Shown piece by piece: positions 51,101 through 60,882 of a stretch of DNA of 64,000 bases. The stretch is from Burkholderia anthina (GTDB lineage Bacteria > Pseudomonadota > Gammaproteobacteria > Burkholderiales > Burkholderiaceae). Where the stretch lies: the NCBI RefSeq assembly GCF_001547525.1, contig NZ_CM003769.1:186001-250000 (forward strand), read 5' to 3'. The position numbers and the translations under genes were made by a program. Numbering within the stretch: the stretch's first letter is position 1; each line of letters starts with the position of its first letter. The notes under the pieces are model-generated. The model ran no database searches. It saw only the letters and a list, made by a program, of their open reading frames with translations, and was not told the DNA's origin.

Positions 51101-54100
51101 GCGGTCGTCGTTTGCGGCGTGGTCGCACCGCTGACGTCGAACGTTGCGCCCGCACCGGTCAGCGTCAGCGGGCTGCTGCCGGACAGACTGCCGCCCGCGC
51201 CGATCGCGAGCGTGCCGCTGTTGATCGTCGTCGCACCCGTGTACGTGTTGGTGCCCGTCAGCGTTTGCGTGCCGCTGCCCGACAGCGTCAAACCGCCCGT
51301 GCCGGCCACGGTGCCGCCATACGTTCCGTTACCGGAACCGGCCAGCGTCAGCGTGTTGCTGCCCAGATTCACGGTCGAGCCCGACACACCCGACAGCGCA
51401 CCCGTCGTCTGCGGCGTCGTCGCGGCACTCAGGTCCAGCGTGGCCCCCGCGCCCGCGAGATCGAGCGCGCTGCCCGCCGACAGGCTGCCGCCCGCGCCGA
51501 CGGCCAGCGTGCTGCCGTTGCCGATCGTCGTGTTGCCGGTGTACGTGCCGGCGCCGGTGAGCGTCGTCGTCGACGGGCCGTTCACCGCGAGATTGCCGCT
51601 GCCCGAGATCGCGCCGCCAAGGCCCAGATTGTTCGCACCGCCGACCGTCAGCGTCGAACCCGCGCCGAGATCGATCGCGTTGGTCAGCGTCGTGCCAGCC
51701 ACGCTCGTGCCCAGCGAGCCGCCCGCGCCACTCGTCGTCACCGCACCGGTGCCGAGCGCCGAGCCGTTGCCGGCCAGCAGCGTGCCGCCGCCCGTCAGAC
51801 TCGTGCCGCCCGTGTACGTGTTCGTGCCGGTCAGCGTTTCGGTGCCCGTGCCCGCCAGCGTGAGGCTGCCCGCGCCCGCGATCGTGCCGCCGTACGTGCC
51901 GCTGCCGGAACCGCCGAGCGTCAGCGCATTGCCGCCGAGGTTCACGGTCGAACCCGACACGCCCGACAACGCACCCGTCGCCTGCGGCGTCGTGGCCGCG
52001 CTCAGATCGAGCGTCGCGCCCGCACCGGCCAGATCGACCGCGCTGCCGCCCGACAGGCTGCCGCCCGCGCCGACCGCCAGCGTGCTGCCGTTGCCGATCG
52101 TCGTGTTGCCGGTGTACGCGTTGGCGCCAGTAAGCGTCGTCGTCGACGGACCATTCACCGCGAGGTTGCCGCTGCCGGAAATCGCGCCGCCCAGGCCCAG
52201 GTCGTTCGCACCGCCAATAGTCAGCGTCGACCCCGCGCCAAGGTTCACCGCGTTGGTCAGCGTCGTGCCGGCCACGCTGGTGCCGAGCGTGCCGCCCACG
52301 CCGCTCGTGTTCAGCGTACCCGTGCCGAGCGCCGAGCCGTTGCCCGCGATCAACGTGCCGCCACCGGTCAGGCTCGTGCCGCCCGTGTACGTGTTGGCGC
52401 CATTCAACGTTTCGGTGCCCGTGCCGGCCAGCGTCAGGCTGCCGCCTGCGCCGGCGATCGTGCCGTCATACGTGCCGCTGCCCGTGCCGCCGAGCGTCAG
52501 GTTGTTGCCGCCGAGATTCACCGTCGAGCCGGCCACGCCCGACAGCGTGCCCGTCGTCTGCGGCGTCGTCGCGCCGCTCAGGTCGAAGGTTGCGCCCGCA
52601 CCCGTCAGGCTCACGGGTGTCGTTCCCGACAGGCTGCCGCCCGCGCCGATCGCCAGCGTGCCGCTGTTGATCGTGGTGGCGCCCGTGTACGTATTGCTGC
52701 CCGTCAACGTCTCCGTGCCGGTGCCCGACATCGTCACGCCGCCCGTGCCGGCGATGTTGCCCGCGTACGTGCCGCTGGCCGACCCGCCGAGCGTCAGGTT
52801 GTTGTTGCCCAGGTTCACGGTCGAACCCGCCACGCCCGAGATCGCGCCCGTCGATTGCGGCGACGCGGCGCCGCTCAGGTCGAGCGTCGCGCCGGCCGTC
52901 GTCAGGCTGACCGGGCTGCTCGACGACAGGCTGCCGTTGCCGCCGATCGCGAGCGTGCCGCTGTTGATCGTCGTCGCGCCGGTGTACGTGTTGGTGCCGG
53001 TCAGCGTTTCGGTGCCGGTGCCCGACAACGTCAGCCCGCCCGTGCCGCCGATCACGCCCGCATAGGTGCCGCTGCCTGCGCCGCCGAGCGTCAGCGTGTT
53101 ACCGCCCAGGTTGACGTTCGTGCCCGTGCCACCCGACAACGCGCCGGTCGTCTGCGCCGAAGTGGCCGCGCTCAGGTCGAGCGTGGCGCCGGTGCCGGCG
53201 AGGTCGATCGCACTGCCAGCCGACAGGCTGCCGCCCGCGCCGACCGCGAGTGTGCTGCCGCCGCCGATCGTCGTGCTGCCGGTGTAGGTGTTCGCGCCCG
53301 ACAGCGTCGTCGTCGACGGACCATTCACCGCGAGGTTGCCACTGCCGCCGATCGCGCCGCCGAGGCCGAGATCGTTCGCGCCGCCGACCGTCAGCGTCGA
53401 GCCGCTGCCGAGATTCACCGCGTTGGCAAGCGTCGTCCCGGGCGTGCTCGCGGCCAGCGTACCGCCTGCGCCGCTCGTGTTGAGCGCCCCCGTGCCGAGC
53501 GCGGAACCGCTGCCCGCGATCAGCGTGCCGCCGCCGGCGAGAGTCGTGCCGCCCGTGTACGTGTTGTTGCCGGTCAGCGTTTCGGTGCCGCTGCCCGACA
53601 GCGTGAGGCTGCCGCCCGCGCCGGCGATCGTGCCGCCGTACGTGCCGTTGCCCGTGCCGCCGAGCGTCAGGTTGTTGCCGCCGAGGTTCACCGTCGAGCC
53701 GGCCACGCCCGACAGCGAGCCCGTCGTCTGCGGCGTGGTCGCGCCGCTCACGTCGAACGTCGCGCCCGCACCGGCCAGGTTCACCGGGCTGCTGCCCGAC
53801 AGGCTGCCGCCCGCGCCGATCGCGAGCGTGCCGCTGTTGATCGTCGTCGCGCCCGTGTACGTGTTGTTGCCGGTCAGCGTTTCGGTGCCGGTGCCCGACA
53901 GCGTCAACCCGCCCGTGCCGCCGACCGTTCCGCCGAACGTACCGTTGCCCGAACCGCCGAGCGTCAGCGTATTGCCGCCGAGATTCACCGCCGAACCCGC
54001 TGCGCCGGACAGCGTACCGGTCGTCTGCGGCGACGTGGCCGCGCTCACGTCCAGCGTCGAGCCCGCGCCGGCGAGATCGATCGCGCTGCTCGACGACAGG

Positions 54101-57100
54101 TTGCCGCCCGCGCCGACCGCGAGCGTGCTGCCGCCGCCGATCGTCGTGTTGCCGGTGTACGTGCCGGCGCCGGTGAGCGTCGTCGTCGACGGACCAGTCA
54201 CGGCGAGATTGCCGCTGCCGCCGATCGCACCGCCGAGCCCGAGGTTGTTCGCCCCGCCGACCGTCAGCGTCGAGCCCGAACCGAGATTGATCGCATTGGT
54301 CAGCGTCGTGCCTGCGACGCTCGTGCCGAGCGTGCCGCCCGCGCCGCTCGTGTTCAGCGCGCCCGTTCCGAGCGCCGAACCGCCGCCCGCGATCAGCGTG
54401 CCGCCGCCGGTCAGGTTCGTGCCGCCCGTGTACGTGTTGTTGCCGGTCAGCGTTTCGGTGCCGCTGCCCGACAGCGTGAGGCTGCCGCCCGCGCCGGCGA
54501 TCGTGCCGCCGTACGTGCCGTTGCCCGTGCCGCCGAGCGTCAGGTTGTTGCCGCCGAGGTTCACGGTCGAACCCGCCACGCCCGACAGCGTGCCCGTCGT
54601 CTGCGGCGTGGTCGCGCCGCTCACGTCGAAGGTCGCACCCGCACCGGCCAGGTTCACCGGGCTGCTCGCCGACAGGCTGCCGCCCGCGCCGATCGCCAGC
54701 GTGCCGCTGTTGATCGTCGTCGCGCCGGTGTACGTGTTGGTGCCGGTCAGCGTTTCGGTGCCGGCGCCCGACATCGTCAGCCCGCCTGTGCCGCCGATCG
54801 TGCCCGCATAGGTGCCGTTGCCGGTGCCGGCCAGCGTCAGCGTGTTGCCGCCGAGGTTCACGTTCGTGCCCGTTACGCCGGACAGCATGCCGCTCGTTTG
54901 CGGCGTGGTCGCCGCGCTGATGTCGAGCGTCGCGCCCGTACCGGCGAGATCGAGCGCGCTGCCCGACGACAGGCTGCCGCCCGCACCGACCGCCAGCGTG
55001 CTGCCGCCGCCGATCGTCGTGTTGCCGGTATAGGTGTTCACGCCGGTGAGCGTGGTCGTCGACGGGCCGCTGACCGACAGGCCGCCGCTGCCCGAGATCC
55101 CGCCGCCCAGCCCGAGATCGTTCGCACCGCCAACGGTCAGCGTCGATCCCGCGCCGAGATTCACCGCATTGCCGAGCGTCGTGCCTGCCGTGTTCGTGCC
55201 GAGCGAGCCGCCCGCGCCGGTGACGTTCAGCGCGCCCGTGCCGAGCGCGCTGCCGTTGCCGGCGATGAGCCCGCCGCCGCTCAACGTGGTGCCGCCGTCA
55301 TAGGTGTTCGTGCCGGTGAGCGTCGTGGTGCCCGCGCCGGTCTGCGCGAGGCCGCCGCTGCCGGAAATCGTGCCGCTCAGCCCGAGATCGTTCGCACCGT
55401 TCAGCCCGAGCGTCGCGCCCGCGCCGAGCGTGACCGCGTTGCCGAGCGTCGTGCCGCTCACGCTCGCGTTCAGCGTGCCGTTGCCGGTCACGTTCAATGC
55501 GCCGGAACCGAGCGCCGTATTGCTGCCGATGCTCAGTCCGCCGCTGCTCAACGTCGTCCCGCCGCCATAGGTGTTCGCACCGCCGAGCGTGGTCGTGCCC
55601 GAGCCGGACTGCACCACGCCCCCTGCGCCGGAAATCATGCCGCTCAAGCCGAAGTCGAACGCGCCGCCGAGATTCAGCGCAGAGCCGGCGCCCAGATCGA
55701 CGGCATTCGCCAGCAGCAGGTTCGCCGTGCTCGCGTTGAGTGTGCCGCCGCTGCCGGTGACGCTGAGTGCGCCCGTGCCGAGCGCCAGGTTGTCGCCGAC
55801 CGACAGGCCGCCGGCGCTCAGCGTCGTGCCGCCCGTGTAGGTGTTCGCGCCGGTGAGCGCGGTCGTTCCGCTGCCGGTTTGCGCGAGGCTGCCGCCGCCT
55901 GCGATGATGCCGCCGAGGCCCAGATCGTTCGTGCCGCCGAGCGTCAGCGCCGAGCCCGTGCCGAGAGTCACTGCGTTGTTCAGCGTCGTGCCCGCAACGC
56001 TCGCGGCCAGCGTGCCGCCCGCGCCGGCGACGTTCAACGCGCCGGTACCGAGCGCCGCTCCGCTGCCGGCGACCAGCGTGCCGCCGCCGGTCAGGTTCGT
56101 GCCGCCCGTATACGTGTTGGCCCCGGTCAGCGTTTCGGTGCCCGTGCCCGCCAGCGTCAGGCTGCCGCCCGCGCCCGCGAGCGTGCCGCCGAACGTGCCG
56201 CTGCCGGCGCCGCCGAGCGTCAGGCCGTTGCCGCCGAGATTCACCGTCGAACCGGCCACGCCCGACAGCGCGCCGATCGTCTGCGGCAGCGCTGCACCGC
56301 TCAGGTCGAACGTTGCACCGGCTCCGCCCAGATTCACTGCGCCGCCCGCCGCGAGGCTGCCGCCCGCGCCGATCGCCAGCGTGCCGCCGTTGATCGTCGT
56401 GCCGCCCGTGTAAGTGTTCGCGCCGGTCAGCGTCTCCGTGCCGGTGCCGGACAGCGTCAGCCCGCCCGCACCGCCGATCGTGCCGCCGAACGTGCCGTTA
56501 CCGGCGCCGCCGAGCGTCAGCGTATTGCCGCCGAGGTTCACCGCCGCGCCGGCCGTGCCGACCAGCCCGCCCGTCGTCTGCGGCGACGTGGCCGCGCTCA
56601 GGTCGAGCGTCGCCCCCGCGCCGGCCAGATCGAACAGGCTGGCGCCCGACAGGCTGCCGCCCGCACCGACCGCCAGCGTGCTGCCGTTGCCGATCGTCGT
56701 GTTGCCGGTGTACGTGCCGGCGCCGGTCAGCGTCGTGATCGACGGGCCGTTCACCGACAGATTGCCGCCGCCCGAGATCGCGCCGCCGAGGCCCAGATTG
56801 TTCGCACCGCCAACCGTCAGCGTCGCGCCCGCGCCCAGATTCACCGCATTGCCGAGCACGGTGCCGCCCGCGCTCGTGCCGAGCGTGCCGCCCGCGCCCG
56901 TCACGTTCAGCGCGCCGGTGCCGAGTGCGCTGCCGTTGCCCGCGATGAGCCCGCCGCCGCTCAGCGTCGTGCCGCCCGTGAAGGTGTTCGCACCAAGCAG
57001 CGTCGTCGTGCCGGTGCCGGTTTGCGCAAGACTGCCGGCGCCCGACAGCACGCCGCCGAGGCTCAGGTCGGCCGCGCCGTTCAGCCCCAGCGCCGCGCCA

Positions 57101-60100
57101 GCGCCGAGGTTCACCGCATTGCCCAGCACGGTGCCGGCGACGTTCGTCGCGAGCGTCCCGCCCGCGCCGCTCACGTTCAGGGCACCGGTGCCGAGCGCGC
57201 TGCCGTTGCCGGCGATCAGCCCGCCGGCGCTCAACGTCGTGCCGCCCGTGTACGTGTTCGTGCCGCCGAGCGTCGTCGTGCCCGAGCCGGTTTGCGCAAG
57301 GCTGCCGTTGCCGGCGATCGTGCCGCTCAGGCCGAGATCGTTCGCGCCGTTCAGCCCCAGTGTGACGCCGGTACCGAGATTGATCGCGTTGCCGATCGTC
57401 ACGCCCGGCACGCTCGCGCCGAGCGAAGCCGAACCGTCGACATCGAGTGCGCCGAGGCCGAGCGCCGCGCCGCTGCCGACGAGCAGGCTGCCGCCCGTCA
57501 GCGCCGTGCCGCCCGCATACGTGTTGTTGCCGGTGAGCGCCTGCGAGCCGGTGCCGGAAAGCGTCAGCCCGCCCGCCCCGCCGATGTTGCCGGCGAAGAC
57601 GCCGCTGCCGCTGCCGGCCAGCGTCAGGTTGTTCGCGCCGAGATCGATCGCCGAACCCGCGACGCCCGACAGCGTGCCGATCGACTGCGGCGTGGTCGCG
57701 CCGGCGATGCTGAACTGCGCGCTCGCACCGGTCAGGTTCACGGGGCTCGACGCGGCGAGACTGCCACCCGCGCCGATCGCCAGCGTGCCGCCGCCGATCG
57801 TGGTGCCACCAGTGAACGTCTCGGCCGCGGTGAGCGTCGTCGTGCCCGGGCCGTTCACGGACAGGCCGCCGGTACCGGAAATGATCCCGCTCAGCCCGAG
57901 ATCGTTCGCACCGCCAACCGTCAGCGCCGCACCCGCGCCGAGCTGGATCGCGTTGCCGAGCACCGTGCCGCCGACGGTCGTACCGAGCGAGCCGCCCGCG
58001 CCCGTCACGTTCAGCGCGCCCGTGCCGAGTGCGCTGCCGTTGCCGGCAAGGATGCCGCCGCCGCTCAGCGTCGTGCCGCCCGTGAACGTGTTCGCGCCGA
58101 GCAGCGTCGTGATGCCCGAGCCGATGTGTGCGAGACCGCCGTTACCGGCGATCGTGCCGCTCAGGCCGAGATCGTTCGCGCCGGTCAACGCGAGCGTCGC
58201 GCCCGTGCCGAGGTTGACCGCGTTGCCCAATGTGGTGCCGCTCACGCTCGCGCCCAACGCGCCGCCCGTACCCGTGACGTTCAGCGCGCCGGCGCCCAGC
58301 GCCGTATTGCTGCCGGCGAGCAGCGTGCCGGCGCTCAGGGTCGTGCCGCCGCCGAAGGTGTTCGCGCCCGACAGCGTCGTCGTGCCCGTGCCGCTCAGCA
58401 CGAGGCCGCCGGTGCCGCCGATCGCGCCGCTCAGGCCGAGGTCGTTCGCACCGTTCAGCGTCAACGATGCGCCGTTCAGGTTGATGCCGTTCGCAAGCGC
58501 CGCGCCGGCCGCCAGATCCGCGCTCAGCGAACCGCCGAGGCCGCTCACGTTCAACGCGCCGCCTACGCCGAGCGCCGTGCCGCCGCCGACGATCAGGCTG
58601 CCGCCGCCCGTCAGGCTCGCGCCGCCCGTGAACGTGTTCGCGCCGGACAGCGTCGTCGCGCCGGTACCGCCGAGCGCCAGGCCGCCCGCGCCCGAGATCG
58701 CGCCGCTCAGGCCGAGATCGGCTGCGCCGTTCAGGCCGAGCGTCGCGCCCGCGCCGAGGTTGACTGCATTGCCGAGCACGGTGCCGCCGACGTTCGTCGC
58801 GAGCGTGCCGCCCGTGCCGACCACGTTCAGTGCGCCCGTGCCCAATGCCGCGCCGTTGCCGGCGATCAATCCGCCGCCGCTCAGCGCCGTGCCGCCGGAA
58901 AACGTGTTCGCGCCGAGCAGCGTCGTGGTACCGGCGCCGGTTTGCGCCAGGCTGCCGTTCCCGCCGATCGCGCCGCCCAGGCTCAGATCGGCTGCGCCGT
59001 TCAGGCCGAGCGTCGCGCCCGCGCCGAGGTTGACTGCATTGCCGAGCAGCGTGCCGCCGACGCTCGTCGCGAGCGTGCCGCCCGCGCCGGACACGTTCAA
59101 TGCCCCCGTGCCGAGCGCCGCGCCATTGCCGGCGATCAACCCGCCGCCGCTCAGCGCCGTGCCGCCCGTAAACGTGTTCACGCCGAGCAGCGTCGTCACG
59201 CCCGTGCCGCTTTGCGCGAGGCCGCCGTTCCCGCCGATCGCACCGCCGAGGCTCAGATCGGCCGCGCCGTTCAGGCCGAGCGTGGCGCCTGCATCGAGAT
59301 TGACTGCATTGCCGAGCAGCGTGCCGCCGACATTCGTCGCCAGCGCGCCGCCCGCCCCCGTCACATGCAGCGCGCCGCTGCCGAGCGCCGCGCCATTGCC
59401 GGCGATCAGTCCGCCACCGCTCAGCGCCGTGCCGCCCGAAAACGTGTTCACGCCGAGCAGCGTCGTCGTCCCCGTGCCGCTTTGCGCGAGACTGCCGTTG
59501 CCGGCGATCGTGCCGCCGAGGCCGAGGCTGGCCGAACCGGTCAGGCCCAGCGTCACGCCGGTATCGATATTCACCGCATTGCCGAGCAACGTGCCGCCGA
59601 CGCTGGTGCCGAGCGTGCCGCCCGCGCCGCTCACGTTCAGCGCGCCCGTGCCGAGCGCCGTGCCGGTGCCGACGACGAGCCCGCCGCCGCCCGTCAGATT
59701 CGTTCCTCCCGTGAACGAATTGGCGCCGTTCAGCGCGAGCGTGCCGGTGCCGCTCGCGTTCAGCGCGCCGCCGCCGGCGATCGTACCCGACAGCGCGAGC
59801 CCGGTCGCGCCGTCCACCGTCAAGCCCGCGCCGAGCGTCACGTCGTTGAGGAGGTTGAGGCCGGCCGCGCCGGCCTCCAGCGTGCCGCCGCCGGCGACGA
59901 TCGTCCCCACGCCCAGCCCCGCGCTATTGTTGATGATCGCGGTGCCGCCGGCCAGCGACGCGTCGGCCGCACTCGACGCGCCGGTAATGTTCCACGTGCC
60001 GCCCTGAACCGCGAGATGCGTGAAATTGCCGTACGTATCGATCGCGATGGCGCCGTTCGCGGGGCTCCCGGTCGCGGTATTCAGTTGCAGGTTCAGCGTA

Positions 60101-60882
60101 TTGTTGCCGCCCAGCCCGGCATCGACGCCCAGCCCGACCGACGATCCGGTCAGCGCATTGAACGTGTTCGACGTGCCGGCGGACGCGCCGAGCGACACGT
60201 TGCCCGTCACGGTGCCGGCGTTGGTGAACGTGTTGCCGGCGCCCGGCGTCCCGCTGGGCGCGAGCACCACCGAACCGTTGATCGTGCCGCCGCTCGCGTT
60301 GGTGAAGTTGGCCTGCGCTCCGCCCGACGTGGTGACGACCTGCGCGGTGGGCCCCGCGCTGAAGCCCGGCAGGCCGGTCGTGCCGATCGTGCCGGCATTC
60401 GTGATGTTCGTCGTACCGCCGATGCCGTTGTACACCGTCAACGCCGGGCCGTTGAGCAGCGAGCTCGTCGAGCCCATCATCACGCCCGAGCTGGCGTTCG
60501 TGACGTTGACCGTGCTCGCCGACGCGATATTGCCGACCACCGTGCCGTTCGACACGAGGCTCAAGCCGGACAATGCGGGGTCGATTCTGCCGTTGTTGGT
60601 CAGCGTGACGCCGCTGCCCGTCAGCGACAGCGCGGTGCCGCCGATCAACGGCACCACGGAGACGGTCGCGCCGGGCTCGACGGTCAGGTTGAGATTGTTC
60701 GCGCCGTTCGAATAGGACGTGCTGGCTCCGCTGCAACTGACGGTCGTGGTTCCGGTGCAGGCCGCCAGCGCGTCGACGGGGACGATCCCGGCGCCGACCA
60801 GCGCGACCAGCACGCCGGTCGGAACGAGGAGTTTCGGACGTGCTTCCGCGCGCTTTTTGTTCGATCCCATGCGCATACGCAT
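48169..60882 (-). CDS. giant autotransporter with PATR beta-helix repeats
   Basis: A surface protein of 4237 residues. A long N-terminal leader (MGSNKKRAEARPKLLVPTG, then VLVALVGAGIVPVDALA) should be cut near residue 41. The start follows GGGAAGG. Residues about 40-350 form a non-repetitive beta-helix; 350-3740 are made of tandem autotransporter-associated beta-strand (PATR) repeats such as NTYTGGTTLSGGG-type units. After a linker with a Cys pair (GALCGCEAP), residues about 3960-4237 are the autotransporter barrel (PAVWGRLYGSHSRFDG to YGNLLWKF, terminal Phe). It secretes its own passenger as a very long fibre, probably an adhesin or biofilm protein. No enzyme domain is visible. It is convergent with the lacI-type gene. 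Confidence 0.93.
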   Translation of the reverse strand: MRMRMGSNKKRAEARPKLLVPTGVLVALVGAGIVPVDALAACTGTTTVSCSGASTSYSNGANNLNLTVEPGATVSVVPLIGGTALSLTGSGVTLTNNGRIDPALSGLSLVSNGTVVGNIASASTVNVTNASSGVMMGSTSSLLNGPALTVYNGIGGTTNITNAGTIGTTGLPGFSAGPTAQVVTTSGGAQANFTNASGGTINGSVVLAPSGTPGAGNTFTNAGTVTGNVSLGASAGTSNTFNALTGSSVGLGVDAGLGGNNTLNLQLNTATGSPANGAIAIDTYGNFTHLAVQGGTWNITGASSAADASLAGGTAIINNSAGLGVGTIVAGGGTLEAGAAGLNLLNDVTLGAGLTVDGATGLALSGTIAGGGALNASGTGTLALNGANSFTGGTNLTGGGGLVVGTGTALGTGALNVSGAGGTLGTSVGGTLLGNAVNIDTGVTLGLTGSASLGLGGTIAGNGSLAQSGTGTTTLLGVNTFSGGTALSGGGLIAGNGAALGSGALHVTGAGGALATNVGGTLLGNAVNLDAGATLGLNGAADLSLGGAIGGNGGLAQSGTGVTTLLGVNTFTGGTALSGGGLIAGNGAALGTGALNVSGAGGTLATSVGGTLLGNAVNLGAGATLGLNGAADLSLGGAIGGNGSLAQTGAGTTTLLGANTFSGGTALSGGGLIAGNGAALGTGALNVVGTGGTLATNVGGTVLGNAVNLGAGATLGLNGAADLGLSGAISGAGGLALGGTGATTLSGANTFTGGASLTGGGSLIVGGGTALGVGGALNVSGLGGSLSADLAAGAALANGINLNGASLTLNGANDLGLSGAIGGTGGLVLSGTGTTTLSGANTFGGGTTLSAGTLLAGSNTALGAGALNVTGTGGALGASVSGTTLGNAVNLGTGATLALTGANDLGLSGTIAGNGGLAHIGSGITTLLGANTFTGGTTLSGGGILAGNGSALGTGALNVTGAGGSLGTTVGGTVLGNAIQLGAGAALTVGGANDLGLSGIISGTGGLSVNGPGTTTLTAAETFTGGTTIGGGTLAIGAGGSLAASSPVNLTGASAQFSIAGATTPQSIGTLSGVAGSAIDLGANNLTLAGSGSGVFAGNIGGAGGLTLSGTGSQALTGNNTYAGGTALTGGSLLVGSGAALGLGALDVDGSASLGASVPGVTIGNAINLGTGVTLGLNGANDLGLSGTIAGNGSLAQTGSGTTTLGGTNTYTGGTTLSAGGLIAGNGSALGTGALNVSGAGGTLATNVAGTVLGNAVNLGAGAALGLNGAADLSLGGVLSGAGSLAQTGTGTTTLLGANTFTGGTTLSGGGLIAGNGSALGTGALNVTGAGGTLGTSAGGTVLGNAVNLGAGATLTVGGANNLGLGGAISGGGNLSVNGPSITTLTGAGTYTGNTTIGNGSTLAVGAGGSLSGASLFDLAGAGATLDLSAATSPQTTGGLVGTAGAAVNLGGNTLTLGGAGNGTFGGTIGGAGGLTLSGTGTETLTGANTYTGGTTINGGTLAIGAGGSLAAGGAVNLGGAGATFDLSGAALPQTIGALSGVAGSTVNLGGNGLTLGGAGSGTFGGTLAGAGGSLTLAGTGTETLTGANTYTGGTNLTGGGTLVAGSGAALGTGALNVAGAGGTLAASVAGTTLNNAVTLGTGSALTLGGTNDLGLGGIIAGGGSLAQTGSGTTALTGANTYTGGTTLSAGGLSVGDNLALGTGALSVTGSGGTLNASTANLLLANAVDLGAGSALNLGGAFDFGLSGMISGAGGVVQSGSGTTTLGGANTYGGGTTLSSGGLSIGSNTALGSGALNVTGNGTLNASVSGTTLGNAVTLGAGATLGLNGANDLGLSGTISGSGGLAQTGAGTTTLTGTNTYDGGTTLSGGGLIAGNGSALGTGALNVTGAGGSLGTNTAGTTLGNAVNLGAGSTLTVGGANDLGLGGGISGSGGLSVSGPSTTTLTGVNTYTGNTTIGGGSTLAVGAGGSLSSGSALDLAGTGATLDISAATTPQTSGMLSGVTGTNVNLGGNTLTLAGTGNGTYAGTIGGTGGLTMSGAGTETLTGTNTYTGATTINSGTLAIGAGGSLSASSPVNLAGAGATFDVSGATTPQTTGTLSGVAGSTVNLGGNNLTLGGTGNGTYGGTIAGAGGSLTLSGSGTETLTGNNTYTGGTNLTGGGTLIAGGGSALGTGALNTSGAGGTLGTSVAGTTLTNAINLGSGSTLTVGGANNLGLGGAIGGSGNLAVTGPSTTTLTGAGTYTGNTTIGGGSTLAVGAGGNLSSSSAIDLAGAGSTLDVSAATSPQTTGTLSGAAGSAVNLGGNTLTLGGSGNGTFGGTVGGTGGLTLSGTGTETLTGNNTYTGATTINSGTLAIGAGGSLSGSSPVNLAGAGATFDVSGATTPQTTGSLSGVAGSTVNLGGNNLTLGGTGNGTYGGTIAGAGGSLTLSGSGTETLTGNNTYTGGTTLAGGGTLIAGSGSALGTGALNTSGAGGTLAASTPGTTLANAVNLGSGSTLTVGGANDLGLGGAIGGSGNLAVNGPSTTTLSGANTYTGSTTIGGGSTLAVGAGGSLSAGSAIDLAGTGATLDLSAATSAQTTGALSGGTGTNVNLGGNTLTLGGAGSGTYAGVIGGTGGLTLSGTGTETLTGTNTYTGATTINSGTLAIGGNGSLSSSSPVSLTTAGATLDLSGAASPQSTGAISGVAGSTVNLGNNNLTLGGSASGTYAGNIAGTGGVTMSGTGTETLTGSNTYTGATTINSGTLAIGAGGSLSGTTPVSLTGAGATFDLSGATTPQTTGTLSGVAGSTVNLGGNNLTLGGTGSGTYDGTIAGAGGSLTLAGTGTETLNGANTYTGGTSLTGGGTLIAGNGSALGTGTLNTSGVGGTLGTSVAGTTLTNAVNLGAGSTLTIGGANDLGLGGAISGSGNLAVNGPSTTTLTGANAYTGNTTIGNGSTLAVGAGGSLSGGSAVDLAGAGATLDLSAATTPQATGALSGVSGSTVNLGGNALTLGGSGSGTYGGTIAGAGSLTLAGTGTETLTGTNTYTGGTSLTGGGTLLAGNGSALGTGAVTTSGAGGSLGTSVAGTTLTNAIDLGAGSTLTVGGANNLGLGGAISGSGNLAVNGPSTTTLTGAGTYTGNTTIGNGSTLAVGAGGSLSAGSALDLAGAGATLDLSAATTPQTTGALSGVSGSTVNLGSNTLTLAGSGNGTYGGTVAGTGGLTLSGSGTQTLTGTNTYTGATTINSGTLAIGAGGSLSGSSPLTLTGAGATFDVSGATTPQTTTALSGVAGSTVNLGGNNLTLGGAGSGTFGGTIAGAGGSLTLAGTGSETLTGANTYTGGTNLTGGGTLIAGSNTALGTGALNTGGAGGTLAAGTPGTTLTNAVNLGTGSTLTVGGTHSLGLSGPISGSGTLALGGPATTTLSGANTYTGGTSVTGGGTLVAGTSTALGSGTLTVGGNGGTLGTSVPGTTLANAVNLGTGSTLTVGGANSLGLSGPISGGGNLAVSGPSTTTLSGANAYTGGTTIGNGSTLAVGGSGSLSAGSALTLAGNGATLDVGAATTPQTTSALSGAAGSTVNLGGNTLTVAGPTGGTFGGTIAGTGGFAVQGGGTQTLTGANTYTGGTTIGSGSALALAGAGSLAPTSPVILAGSGATLNLAAAAAPQAIGTLSGTTGSNVNLGSTPLTVNTAGTSTFAGTLSGTGPLTLAGTGAQVLSGTNTLSGPTAVTGGTLAVTGSLANSPVTVGNGATVTGTGTIGGLVVSGGGTASVLQLGQPLKVAGNATFQPGSTLQVGATPQQSGGLDVTGSATLNGGSVQVVAATGQYQPGKLYTIVNAGAGVQGQFSAVNSTYAFLTPTLTYNPAQVLMSLAPNGTPFSSVATTPDGQAVAGAVGTLGAGNPLFDTVLTSDAPTANRAFTQLAGDLYPSTRSVLLSDSRYVRDAVLDRARLGSQPGGALCGCEAPVSADDHAAALDRRMAAENGCTPAKSYKPAVWGRLYGSHSRFDGDGVASIDRNLYGFIVGTDAEVSSHWRVGIAGGASRSQLNTDQNESAKVNGGTIALYASGRYDAWNVRGGVSQSWYRVHSARNPSFGSFADHDTASYDASATQVFTEIGYSTAIRNVALEPFVGLAYASLHAGGFKENGGAAALQGDSDTTGLGFSTLGVRASTDVAVTTKGKITTFGTIGWRHAFGNTQPGSTLSFASGGAPFSVVGVPIARDAAVLEVGVDAAVTKNLSIGLSYSGQLGGNISDHALYGNLLWKF
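49700..59830 (-). repeat. tandem repeat array coding for PATR units
   Basis: About 10 kb inside the autotransporter gene consist of several dozen repeats of two alternating kinds. Type A (about 85 residues) has the sequence ALGTGALN near its middle and ends GANDLGLGGAISG. Type B (about 95 residues) has INSGTLAIGAGGSLS, then GVAGSTVNLGGNNLTLGG. The promoter-proximal part is mainly type A; the middle and distal part alternates A and B. Some copies are nearly identical in DNA (for example around 53550-53900 and 54420-54760), which favours recombination and length change. Confidence 0.85.

Noticed and set aside
49700-59830. Possible CRISPR-like array because of regular repetition
   Set aside because: Repeat units are about 250-290 bp, in frame with the autotransporter protein and diverged as protein repeats; no short direct repeats with unique spacers.
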